A stretch of DNA of 64,000 nucleotides, from the NCBI RefSeq assembly GCF_003852235.1, contig NZ_CP027732.1:4960001-5024000 (forward strand), given 5' to 3'. Origin of the DNA: Pseudomonas sp. R4-35-07 (GTDB taxonomy: Bacteria > Pseudomonadota > Gammaproteobacteria > Pseudomonadales > Pseudomonadaceae). The notes under the pieces were generated by a model. It did not search any database, was not told where the DNA came from, and saw nothing but the letters and a program-made list of their open reading frames with translations. Below are positions 46,848-54,340 of the stretch, piece by piece (position 1 is the first letter of the stretch; the number at the start of each line of letters is the position of its first letter). Position numbers and translations under genes: made by a program.

Positions 46848-47753
46848 TTAACGCGTCCCGGGCACCAGATCGAGTATCTCGTTGATGCCCAGACAGCGCG
46901 GCTCCAACTCCAACGTCCTGCCATGGGCGAGTATGCCCAAAGCGGTATCGCGCATGGCCAGGTAGGCACTGCGCAACATATGGTTGGCATAAATCACCGC
47001 GTTGAAACCTGCCTGCTCCAGCACCTCGAATTTCAGGTGAACATAACTGGTCGGCACGCAAATCAGCGGAACCTTGGGCCGTTGCAGACGAAACTGCCTG
47101 GCGAACTCAAGGATTTCCAGGCCATCCTGCCTGCGACTGTGGATCATGATGCCATCCGCCCCCGCCTCCACATACGCCAGGCACCGCGCCATCGCTTCCT
47201 CCATGCCGCGATCCAGGATCAGGCTTTCACACCGCGCAATCAGCATCAGCCCTGAGCCAGTGCGACTGGCGCAGCCGGCCTGGAGCTTGGCGCAAAATAC
47301 CTCGATGGACTCCTGCGCCTGGTCGACCTCGGTGCCGAACAATGAGTTTTTCTTCAAGCCGCACTTGTCTTCGATCACCACCGCCGAGACGCCCGCGCGC
47401 TCCAGCATCTTGATATGAATCGCGAGATGCTCGGCCTTGCCGCCGGTATCGGCATCGAATATCAGCGGCAGCGAACACACATCAAATATTTCGCGGATCC
47501 CGGGCAAGCGGTTGCTGGGCGAAAGAATCTCGATATCGGGTAACCCCCGCTGGGTCGAGTCGGTCAGCGAACTCGACCAGATGGCGTCATACCCCACCGT
47601 ATGCCCTGGGCTGATTTCCAGCCGGGCGCGCTGCGCGAGCAATGCCGATATCGGGCTATGGGCTTCGAGTACGCGCAGGCAACGATTGCTATCCAGTAGC
47701 GCCGACAGAGGGCGTCGGCGCGCGTCGGTATCCATCATAGGTTCAGGCTCCAT
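46848..47753 (-). CDS. pepM: Phosphoenolpyruvate mutase (PEP phosphonomutase)
   Basis: A 301-aa enzyme of the isocitrate lyase/PEP mutase superfamily. The diagnostic PEP mutase motif EDK(x5)NS is present as EDKCGLKKNSLFG (E128-S137), with YDAIWSSSLTDSTQRGLPD (54-72) and FDADTGG (99-105) for the substrate and metal. It rearranges PEP to phosphonopyruvate, the first step in nearly all phosphonate natural-product pathways; the equilibrium strongly favours PEP, so a pulling step is needed. Last gene of a six-gene minus-strand operon; the preceding gene ends 31 bp upstream. Start ATG 47753 is uncertain; ATG 47738 or 47735 has GGAG at better spacing. No phosphonopyruvate decarboxylase gene is found in the window. 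Confidence 0.9.
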   Translation of the reverse strand: MEPEPMMDTDARRRPLSALLDSNRCLRVLEAHSPISALLAQRARLEISPGHTVGYDAIWSSSLTDSTQRGLPDIEILSPSNRLPGIREIFDVCSLPLIFDADTGGKAEHLAIHIKMLERAGVSAVVIEDKCGLKKNSLFGTEVDQAQESIEVFCAKLQAGCASRTGSGLMLIARCESLILDRGMEEAMARCLAYVEAGADGIMIHSRRQDGLEILEFARQFRLQRPKVPLICVPTSYVHLKFEVLEQAGFNAVIYANHMLRSAYLAMRDTALGILAHGRTLELEPRCLGINEILDLVPGTR

Positions 47754-47784
47754 GTCAGCGGCACAACGGGAGTTATCGGACAGC

Positions 47785-48630
47785 TCAATCCCAGGCGGGC
47801 TGTTCACATTTGAGTACCGATGCCATTTTCTGCAGATATTCACAGGCCCTGGCCACGTACTCCCTGGATAGCTGCGCGATACGGCTGTAATCCACGGCCT
47901 GCCCGGTGCCGCTGGCGTAAAGCCGTAACGCCTCTGCCGCGTGCCTGAAATGGCGCGCTTCCACGCTGCCGCAGTGCACGCTGAGAAAGCTCGCCACGCG
48001 GCTGGCCTCACCGGCGCTGTACCCGCGCACATCGCGCAACCATTGTTTCCATAACGGCGTCATCAGGTTGTACTCGCCGGTGTTGAACAACTCCGTCATG
48101 GCCATCATTTCCAGCGCTTCGATGAGCTGCGGCGCCAACGGGCGTTTTTCCCCGACCCAACCGGAAAACTCCTTGGTGATCGGGTCCAGGAATTTGTCCT
48201 GCAGGCGCCATTCATCCGAGCCGCAGATCGCCGAAGCCATGCGGTAATACAGCTTGGAGTGGTGCGGATGCCCGTGCATTTCGCCCAGTCCGATGTCCTC
48301 GACGATGATCTCCCCACAGTGGGCCGCCGCTTCGAGCATCTTCAGCCGAGCGTCATCGGCCAGGGATGCCGACTCCTGAAGGATGCGCACGATGATGCTC
48401 GAGACGGCATGGGCGGCGCCGTCCGGGCTGCGCCAGCCACAGAAGAACGTACACAGCGACGACTCGCTCCAGTTACTGGAGGTCATGTCGACATAAGTCT
48501 CGCAGTACCTGTCCAGCTCGGCGGGCTGGCTGCTGAAACCGCTGAGCAGGGCCTGGGCCAGATGTCGGTCCTCGACATCCACCAGTGCCTGGTTCACGTA
48601 CCCGATAAATTGGCGGCTCAGATTTTCCAC
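47785..48630 (-). CDS. Haem-oxygenase-like diiron enzyme, copy 1
   Basis: A 281-aa protein of the iron-containing redox enzyme (haem-oxygenase-like, HDO) family. Candidate metal ligands come in the usual order: E/D and H in IIVEDIGLGEMHGHPHHSKLYY (about 110-131), E in TELFNTGEYN (about 180-189), and H, E, H in SVHCGSVEARHFRHA (about 220-234). HDO enzymes use two irons and oxygen for oxidative decarboxylation, N-oxygenation or C-C cleavage of amino or fatty acids. It is paralogous to the enzyme at 51185-52015: HxxLYYRMA/HADLFYTMA, GExxxxxPLWKQW/PLYSQW and VHCG...HFRHA/VHTG...HFAHA align. Lies between pepM and the aminotransferase, 23-31 bp from each. Confidence 0.75.
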   Translation of the reverse strand: MENLSRQFIGYVNQALVDVEDRHLAQALLSGFSSQPAELDRYCETYVDMTSSNWSESSLCTFFCGWRSPDGAAHAVSSIIVRILQESASLADDARLKMLEAAAHCGEIIVEDIGLGEMHGHPHHSKLYYRMASAICGSDEWRLQDKFLDPITKEFSGWVGEKRPLAPQLIEALEMMAMTELFNTGEYNLMTPLWKQWLRDVRGYSAGEASRVASFLSVHCGSVEARHFRHAAEALRLYASGTGQAVDYSRIAQLSREYVARACEYLQKMASVLKCEQPAWD

Positions 48631-48653
48631 GGCTCATATCCTTTTGGGTGGGG

Positions 48654-49883
48654 TTAATGCGCAACGACTTCTGACATGAAGCGGGCAAAGCGCGTGAGGC
48701 CTTCAATCAACGCTTCATGCTCAACGGCGTAGGAAATGCGGATGCTGTTGCGGTCGCCACAGCCGGAGCCGGGCACCACCGCGATATGGGCCTCGGTCAA
48801 TAACAGATCGGCCAAGTGGTCGACGTCACGGATAACGGTGCCCAGGTAGCGGCCACCCAATTTGCGCGACACATCGATAAACAGATAGAACGCGCCCTCC
48901 GGCGGGGCGCAGGTGATGTCATCCACATGCCCCAGGCAAGTGCAGGCTGCGAGCAACTGCTGGTCGAGGAAGGCATTGATCTGCTGGGTAAAGTGCGGCG
49001 CGTCAGCCATCAGGCTGCCGAGCGCGGCGTATTGGGACAGGCTGCTGGGGTTGGACGTCGTGTGCCCTTGCAGGTTGTGCATGGCGGCGATGACTGGGGC
49101 GGGTGCGCACGCATACCCTACCCGCCAGCCAGTGACCGCGTGGCTCTTGGAAAACGAATCGACCAGCACCGTCTGGTGCTTGAGCGGCGCAAACAGCGAC
49201 ACGATGTTGTGATGTTCATGGGGCGTGCGCACCAGCTTGCGGTAGCACTCGTCGAACACCACCCAGAGCCGGTGTTCGAACGCGAGCCGGGCAATCCCCA
49301 ACAGTTGTTCACGCTGATAAACCGTGCCCGTCGGATTGTTCGGGGTGTTGATCACAATCATGCGGGTGCGTGGGGTCAGGGCGTTTTCCACCGCCGCGCA
49401 GGTGAGGCGGTAGTCATCCGCAGCCGTATCGACATAGACCGGAACGCCACCGGCGAGCTGGATCTGGGTGGGGAAGGTTTCCCAGTACGGCACCGCAACG
49501 ATGACTTCATCCCCCGGATCGAGCAGCACCATCGCGGCGTTATACAGCGCCTGCTTGGCTCCGGCGGTCACCGCCACTTCATCGGCGGCGTAATTCACCT
49601 CGCAGCGCTGAGTGACCTGCTGCGCCAGCGCCTGGCGCAGTTGGGGCAGGCCGATGGGCGGCGTATAGCGGTTGCGGGCATTGGCCAGCGCATCGCTCAC
49701 CGCGGCTTTCATGGCCGGGCAGGCATCGAAGGACAATTCACCAGCGGCAAAATTGATCACGTTGACGCCGGCTTCTTTCAAGGCATTGGCTTTGCTGCGC
49801 ATGCTGGACGTGCCCGGTGCGCGCAGACGTTGCGCACGCCGGGACAACGGCAATGACACGGCAGACGGTTCACTGTTGTTCAT
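48654..49883 (-). CDS. Class I/II aminotransferase in phosphonate-type operon
   Basis: A 409-aa PLP-dependent aminotransferase of fold type I, aspartate aminotransferase-like. Landmarks: INTPNNPTGTVY (178-189), FDECY (210-214), the PLP lysine K246 in DSFSKSHAVTGWRVGY, and the substrate carboxylate arginine in SIRISYA near the end. Together with PEP mutase next door it could transaminate phosphonopyruvate to phosphonoalanine, one of the known ways to pull the unfavourable mutase reaction. That substrate is inference; an aspartate or aromatic specificity cannot be excluded by reading. Confidence 0.8.
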   Translation of the reverse strand: MNNSEPSAVSLPLSRRAQRLRAPGTSSMRSKANALKEAGVNVINFAAGELSFDACPAMKAAVSDALANARNRYTPPIGLPQLRQALAQQVTQRCEVNYAADEVAVTAGAKQALYNAAMVLLDPGDEVIVAVPYWETFPTQIQLAGGVPVYVDTAADDYRLTCAAVENALTPRTRMIVINTPNNPTGTVYQREQLLGIARLAFEHRLWVVFDECYRKLVRTPHEHHNIVSLFAPLKHQTVLVDSFSKSHAVTGWRVGYACAPAPVIAAMHNLQGHTTSNPSSLSQYAALGSLMADAPHFTQQINAFLDQQLLAACTCLGHVDDITCAPPEGAFYLFIDVSRKLGGRYLGTVIRDVDHLADLLLTEAHIAVVPGSGCGDRNSIRISYAVEHEALIEGLTRFARFMSEVVAH

Positions 49884-49922
49884 TGTTATACCTGCCAGAA
49901 CACGCTGAAAAATTCGTTCGCC

Positions 49923-51152
49923 CTACCGGGCCTGAGCCTCCAGCCCTCGTTGAACCCGCCAGGACAGCGGCAGGGTGAGCAACAAGGTGGCGGCCAGCAG
50001 CAAAACGGCCAGGGGCACGCCGGTGGCATCCCCCAGGCTGCCGAACAGCACCGGCGCCAATGCGCCGCCGCCGATGGTGCCGGTGTAGAACACTGCAAAA
50101 GCCTGGTCGCGCCTGCCCGGCCCCGCCAGGTCCGGCACCGCGCCGTAGAGCACCGACGACGTGCCATTGAGCACCAGCCCCAGCAACGGCAACATCACCA
50201 TCAAACCGGCGTAGGGCAGGTATACAGCCATGACGATCAGCAGCGCCGTGGTGAACTCCGTGACCCACACCGTCTTCATCATGCCGATACGCGCCCCCAG
50301 GTAACCGCACAACAGTTTGCCGAAGGCGCCTCCCACGAACAGCATCGTCAGCGCCAGACCGATCCCCGCAGGCCCGGCCCCCTTGGCCTTGAGCAAAAAC
50401 GGCAGGAACGTGAGAAATCCCATGCGCACCGCGCTGTCCAGCGTGCCGGTCACGATCAGCGCACGCAGCCCGCTCACGGAGCCGGTGCCGCCGCCCGCAC
50501 GGGTGGCTTTGGGCGGCGCCGCCAAACCCTCGGTGCGCGCCGGAATCAGCCACCACAACAAGCCTGCCGCCAGCAGCCCGAGTACACCCAGCAGGGTGAC
50601 ACTGGCGCGCCAACTGATGACCGCCAGCAACAGGCCGATCAACCCGGGGATCAGGGTTTTGCCGATATCTCCACTGAAGTTGTACTGCGACAGCGCTTGC
50701 TTGACGCCCCCGCCCGCCTCCCCGCCCGCCTCGTAGGCATCGGTGATCAACGACGAGGCCAGCGGGTGCTGCGTACTTGCGCCCAGCCCGCCCAGCAGCA
50801 GCGCCACCAGCAACACCGCCAGCCCACCGGCCTGGCCCGCCAGCAGATAGGCCAAGCCCGCCAGCGCAGTGCCGCCCACCAGCAAGCGCTGGCGCCCCCA
50901 GCGTGCCGCAGCGCGACTGACCAGTAACTGGAAGCCGGCCATCATGCCCGCATAGGCGCCGCGCAACAGGCCGACCTGGGCGTAGCTGAGGCCGAACTGC
51001 GCCTGCCAGATTGGCAACAGCACATAGATCACATCGGTCAGGCCGTCGTGCACGGCATGCGCGCCACAACCGGCCACCAGGGAGCGGCGGCGCACAGTTG
51101 CCTGGGCAGGCGGTGACAACGACGGGACTGCGGTTTGCTTCAGGGTGTTCAT
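49923..51152 (-). CDS. MFS transporter 1 of the phosphonate-type operon
   Basis: A 409-aa major facilitator with about 12 hydrophobic segments; DGLTDVIYVLLPIWQAQFGLS is the first helix region and GAYAGMMAGFQLLVSRAAARWGRQR carries the loop 2-3 basic motif. The fold resembles fosmidomycin-resistance-type or YfcJ-like exporters (MFS proteins of the Fsr type have similar DGxxDxxxVLLP starts), which would suit export of a phosphonate; this is a resemblance noted from memory, not a firm call. It sits in the middle of the operon, 32 bp after the second haem-oxygenase-like gene and 39 bp before the aminotransferase. Confidence 0.75.
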   Translation of the reverse strand: MNTLKQTAVPSLSPPAQATVRRRSLVAGCGAHAVHDGLTDVIYVLLPIWQAQFGLSYAQVGLLRGAYAGMMAGFQLLVSRAAARWGRQRLLVGGTALAGLAYLLAGQAGGLAVLLVALLLGGLGASTQHPLASSLITDAYEAGGEAGGGVKQALSQYNFSGDIGKTLIPGLIGLLLAVISWRASVTLLGVLGLLAAGLLWWLIPARTEGLAAPPKATRAGGGTGSVSGLRALIVTGTLDSAVRMGFLTFLPFLLKAKGAGPAGIGLALTMLFVGGAFGKLLCGYLGARIGMMKTVWVTEFTTALLIVMAVYLPYAGLMVMLPLLGLVLNGTSSVLYGAVPDLAGPGRRDQAFAVFYTGTIGGGALAPVLFGSLGDATGVPLAVLLLAATLLLTLPLSWRVQRGLEAQAR

Positions 51153-51184
51153 CCGGGTCAGTGGCTCTCAGGCAAAACGCCGGG

Positions 51185-52015
51185 TCAACCCAGCAATTGC
51201 GCGCAATCGTTCATCACGCTGGCTTTACGCTGCAGGTATTCGGCAAAAATACCGCGCGCCGTGGCGGGGTCCGCTTCAATCTGCAGGGCGGCGGTGAACT
51301 CGTTCACCGCCGCCACCGCATGGGCGAAATGGTCGCTCTCAGTGCCGCCGGTGTGCACGGTGACCCAGGCCACCGTCGCACGCGATCTTTCCGGCGGCAC
51401 GCCCATGTCGCGCACGAACCACTGCGAGTACAACGGATGGATGAACTCCACTTCGCCGTGGGTGTACACCTCGTGGATCAGCGTGGTCAGCAGCCCCTGC
51501 AGCAGGTCGCGATCACGCAGGCGACGGCTGTCGGTCCAATCCTTGAACGCCTGCGCCGAGGGCAGGCAGTTGTCCTTCAACATCCACTGGTCATCGCCGC
51601 ACAGCGCGGTCGCCATGGTGTAGAAAAGGTCCGCGTGCACGGTGTTGCCCAACGCGCCCAAGTCTTCATCGGTAATGCGCTGCAGGCTGCCGCAGGCACG
51701 GTACAGCTGCGCCGCAGCGGTGGAGCCGGCGTCGGAACGCGCCAGCAAGGTAATCCGGTTGGCCAGGCCGGACACACTGGCCGCCGAATTATTGGTCTTG
51801 GACCAGCTGGCGAAGAACTTGCGCAGCACCGCCGGCGAATGCCGACGCGAGGTGAGTCGCGCAAAAGCCTCTTCGATATCCATCAGCGCCTCTTCCTGAG
51901 CCCAAAAGGCTTCGAACAGGGCATGCCGCAAGGTACTGGCCGGCATGTCATTCAATACCGGTTCGACGATCTTCAGCAACTGGCTGCGCTTGATCACGGT
52001 GTCAGTCATATTCAC
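51185..52015 (-). CDS. Haem-oxygenase-like diiron enzyme, copy 2
   Basis: A 276-aa iron-containing redox enzyme of the same family as the 281-aa protein in this operon. Corresponding motifs are ITDEDLGALGNTVHADLFY (about 148-166), LIHEVYTHGEVEFIHPLYSQ (about 195-214) and TVHTGGTESDHFAHA (about 235-249). The N-terminal region differs more than the rest. Two members of one family in one operon suggest either two successive oxidations or a hetero-oligomer. Starts 28 bp after the upstream MFS gene. Substrate unknown; an amino-acid-like phosphonate is the contextual guess. Confidence 0.75.
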   Translation of the reverse strand: MNMTDTVIKRSQLLKIVEPVLNDMPASTLRHALFEAFWAQEEALMDIEEAFARLTSRRHSPAVLRKFFASWSKTNNSAASVSGLANRITLLARSDAGSTAAAQLYRACGSLQRITDEDLGALGNTVHADLFYTMATALCGDDQWMLKDNCLPSAQAFKDWTDSRRLRDRDLLQGLLTTLIHEVYTHGEVEFIHPLYSQWFVRDMGVPPERSRATVAWVTVHTGGTESDHFAHAVAAVNEFTAALQIEADPATARGIFAEYLQRKASVMNDCAQLLG

Positions 52016-52043
52016 CTCTCATAGTCCATTATTGGATGAAACA

Positions 52044-53237
52044 TCAGGCCGGTTTGCCGCGTTGGCCGGCGATCAGCGCCTGGGTGTCTACCGGTTTCCA
52101 GCCCAGCAGGGCGATTGCCAGCGACAACAGTTGAAAGCCTGCGATCAGTGCCACGCAGCCCGGCCAGCCCCACTGCTCCCAGAGCAGCGCCGGGGCCACT
52201 GCACCGGCGCTGCCGCCCAGGTAATAGCCGGTCAGGTACAGGCCCACGGCACCGGACTTGTCCTGCCCGGCCGTGGTGGCGATGTACGCATTGGCACAGG
52301 CCTGGGCCAGGAATACGCCGGTCGAGCTCAGGGCCAGGCCCAGCACGATCAACCACAGGGACGGCAACAAGGTCAGAGCCGAACCGCAGAGGCCGAGCGC
52401 CACGGCGCCGCTCAGTAGCTGCGATTGCGGTCGCGATTTGCTCAAGCGCCCCGCAATGGGAATGACCACCAGCGCCAGCAGGAACACCGCATACAGTGTC
52501 CCCAAGGCTGCGGCGCCCAGGTTGAACGGTGCCTGGCTGAGATACAGCCCGGCATAGGTAAAGGTCGCGACTTGTGAGAACAGCACGCAGAAACCGACGC
52601 CATAGGCCGCCATCAAGGGTTTGCGCAGCAGCCAGCGTACCCCGCGCGCGCCCACGCCCCCGACGCCGGGACGCGCCACTGGATTGGCCGGCAGCAGCAA
52701 CAGGATCAGCAGGCCGACCGCCAGGCTGATCACCGCCAGCAGCTCGAAGGCTTCCCGCCAACCGACATACTGGGTCATGACCCCCGAGACAAAGCGCCCG
52801 GCAAACCCGCCGAGTACCGTACCCGCGACGTAGAGGCTGGTGATCTCGGTGACGCTCGCTGCGCGCCAGCGGTCGCCGATATAGGCCACGCTGGTGGCGA
52901 ATACCACCGGGATCAACATACCCTCGATAAACCGCCACACCAGCAGCTCGGCAAAACTGTCCACATAGGCCGTCAGCAGCGCCGGCAGCGCCAACAGCAA
53001 CGCGGCCACGACAATCACGTTGCGTTGCTCGAAACGCCCGGTCAGGCGCCCGACAAAAGGCGCAGCCAAAGCCACTGCCAGGGTGGTCACCGTAATGCTC
53101 CACCCGGCCTGCCGGGCGCTCACCTGGAAGCTTTCGGCAAACACAGGCAGGATGCTCTGGGTCGCGTAGAGATTGAGAAACGCCGCACAGCCACACAGAA
53201 ACACGGCAAAGCGGGCGTGATGCAGGCGCGGGTTCAT
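52044..53237 (-). CDS. MFS transporter 2, first gene of the operon
   Basis: A 397-aa major facilitator with around 12 membrane segments. The N-terminal CGCAAFLNLYATQSILPVFAE and the AGWSITVTTLAVALAAPFVGR loop are typical of the YnfM/AraJ-like drug and sugar efflux group. It is the promoter-proximal gene of the six-gene operon and is divergent from the LysR gene at 53333. A second transporter suggests export or precursor uptake; which of these it does is not visible. Confidence 0.8.
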   Translation of the reverse strand: MNPRLHHARFAVFLCGCAAFLNLYATQSILPVFAESFQVSARQAGWSITVTTLAVALAAPFVGRLTGRFEQRNVIVVAALLLALPALLTAYVDSFAELLVWRFIEGMLIPVVFATSVAYIGDRWRAASVTEITSLYVAGTVLGGFAGRFVSGVMTQYVGWREAFELLAVISLAVGLLILLLLPANPVARPGVGGVGARGVRWLLRKPLMAAYGVGFCVLFSQVATFTYAGLYLSQAPFNLGAAALGTLYAVFLLALVVIPIAGRLSKSRPQSQLLSGAVALGLCGSALTLLPSLWLIVLGLALSSTGVFLAQACANAYIATTAGQDKSGAVGLYLTGYYLGGSAGAVAPALLWEQWGWPGCVALIAGFQLLSLAIALLGWKPVDTQALIAGQRGKPA

Positions 53238-53298
53238 GGGACCTCTCGTCTTATTGTCGAGGATCTTTATAGAATGCGCAGCGTGGCGAATACCAATA

Positions 53299-53308
53299 CC
53301 GAATTCGG
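53299..53308. promoter_or_regulatory. Palindrome CCGAATTCGG in the LysR/operon divergent promoter
   Basis: A perfect 10-bp palindrome lies in the 95-bp gap between the LysR gene and the six-gene operon, 25 bp from the LysR start. Divergent LysR regulators usually bind such a gap, and a site here would affect both promoters. Binding is inference. Confidence 0.35.
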
Positions 53309-53332
53309 ACCGATCAATACCCAGGAAACAGA

Positions 53333-54253
53333 ATGCTTGATCTACGCAAGTTACGTTACTTCCTGACGGTCGCCGAAGAGCTGCACTTCGGTCGCGCGGC
53401 CCAGCGCCTGCACCTTGCCCAGCCGCCCCTGACCCGGCAGATCTCGGCCCTGGAAACCGAGCTCGGCTTTCGCCTGTTTGACCGCACCAGCCGCACGGTC
53501 ACGCTGACCGCCCAGGGCCGGCACTTTCTACCCTATGCTCGCGCGGCGCTGGAGCACGCCCGGCTTGCGCAGGACATTGCCGCCAAGCTGGCCGCCGGCT
53601 CGACCGGCCAACTGGTCGTGGGGTATGCCAGCTCGATCGCGCTGTCGGAGCTGTTCAGCCAAACCCTGCAAGCCTTCGCCCAGCGTTTTCCCGAGGTGCA
53701 ACTGACCCTGGTGGAAAGCGCTTCCGGCAGCCTGCACGCGCATGTGCTGGACGGCCGCATCGACATCGGCATGAGCCGCCTGCTGCCGGAGCCCGGGCAA
53801 GCCGACGTCGAGGTGTTGTCGTTGGGGCAAGAACCCCTGGTGGCGGCGCTTTGCAGCGACAACCCATTGGCTGGCCAGGCCGAAGTCACCCTCGCCCAGC
53901 TCAGCGAGTTCCCGTTGATTCTGTTCCCCAGCGATTACGGTTCAGGTCTCAACGGTTCCATCGAGCACCTGTATCAACGCCACGGCCTGGCGCTGCGTCC
54001 GGGCCCTGCGGGGCGCCAGATCACCTCGATCATCGCCCTGGTGGCGGCAGGCCAGGGTGTCTCGCTGGTGCCCCAGTGCACCCGCACCCTGGCCAGGCAA
54101 GGCGTGGTCTACCGACCGTTGGCAGACCCCGAAGCCTGGGTGCACCTGCTGATCCTCACTCGCTCACAGTCACGCTCGCTGTTGGTCGAGGCGTTCATGG
54201 GGGTGGTCGGTGAATTGCTGCAAGGCCGGCCGGCGCTGGCGCCGCCGGCATAA
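53333..54253 (+). CDS. LysR-family regulator divergent from phosphonate-type operon
   Basis: A 306-aa LysR regulator. The N-terminal helix-turn-helix (LRKLRYFLTVAEELHFGRAA, PPLTRQISALETELGFRLF) is followed by a ligand-binding domain beginning GQLVVGYASSIALSELF. The divergent position, 95 bp from the first MFS gene, indicates it controls the six-gene operon and itself. The sequence is of the common CbbR/BenM-like general group and does not reveal its ligand. AGGA lies seven bases before ATG 53333. A strong bidirectional terminator separates it from ettA. Confidence 0.85.
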   Translation: MLDLRKLRYFLTVAEELHFGRAAQRLHLAQPPLTRQISALETELGFRLFDRTSRTVTLTAQGRHFLPYARAALEHARLAQDIAAKLAAGSTGQLVVGYASSIALSELFSQTLQAFAQRFPEVQLTLVESASGSLHAHVLDGRIDIGMSRLLPEPGQADVEVLSLGQEPLVAALCSDNPLAGQAEVTLAQLSEFPLILFPSDYGSGLNGSIEHLYQRHGLALRPGPAGRQITSIIALVAAGQGVSLVPQCTRTLARQGVVYRPLADPEAWVHLLILTRSQSRSLLVEAFMGVVGELLQGRPALAPPA

Positions 54254-54262
54254 TCCGGGCAA

Positions 54263-54291
54263 AAAAATACCCCTGCGCGAGGGGTATTTTT
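54263..54291. terminator. Bidirectional terminator between the LysR gene and ettA
   Basis: AAAAATACCCCT (54263-54274) and AGGGGTATTTTT (54280-54291) form a perfect stem with a 5-nt loop and U/A tracts on both sides, serving the two convergent genes. Confidence 0.9.
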
Positions 54292-54340
54292 CTACAGGCT
54301 GCTCCGTACAGGCGCTGCCGAGGCGGCGCCTGTTGCCGAA

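Noticed and set aside
46848..47753. Methylisocitrate lyase or oxaloacetate hydrolase instead of PEP mutase
   Set aside because: EDK(x5)NS followed by LFG is specific to PEP mutases; lyases have a KRCGH-type motif, which is absent.
49870..53196. Long alternative frames (399 and 394 codons) overlapping the two MFS genes
   Set aside because: Arg/Gly/Ala-rich with no hydrophobic helices; the MFS frames have the right membrane pattern and start sites.
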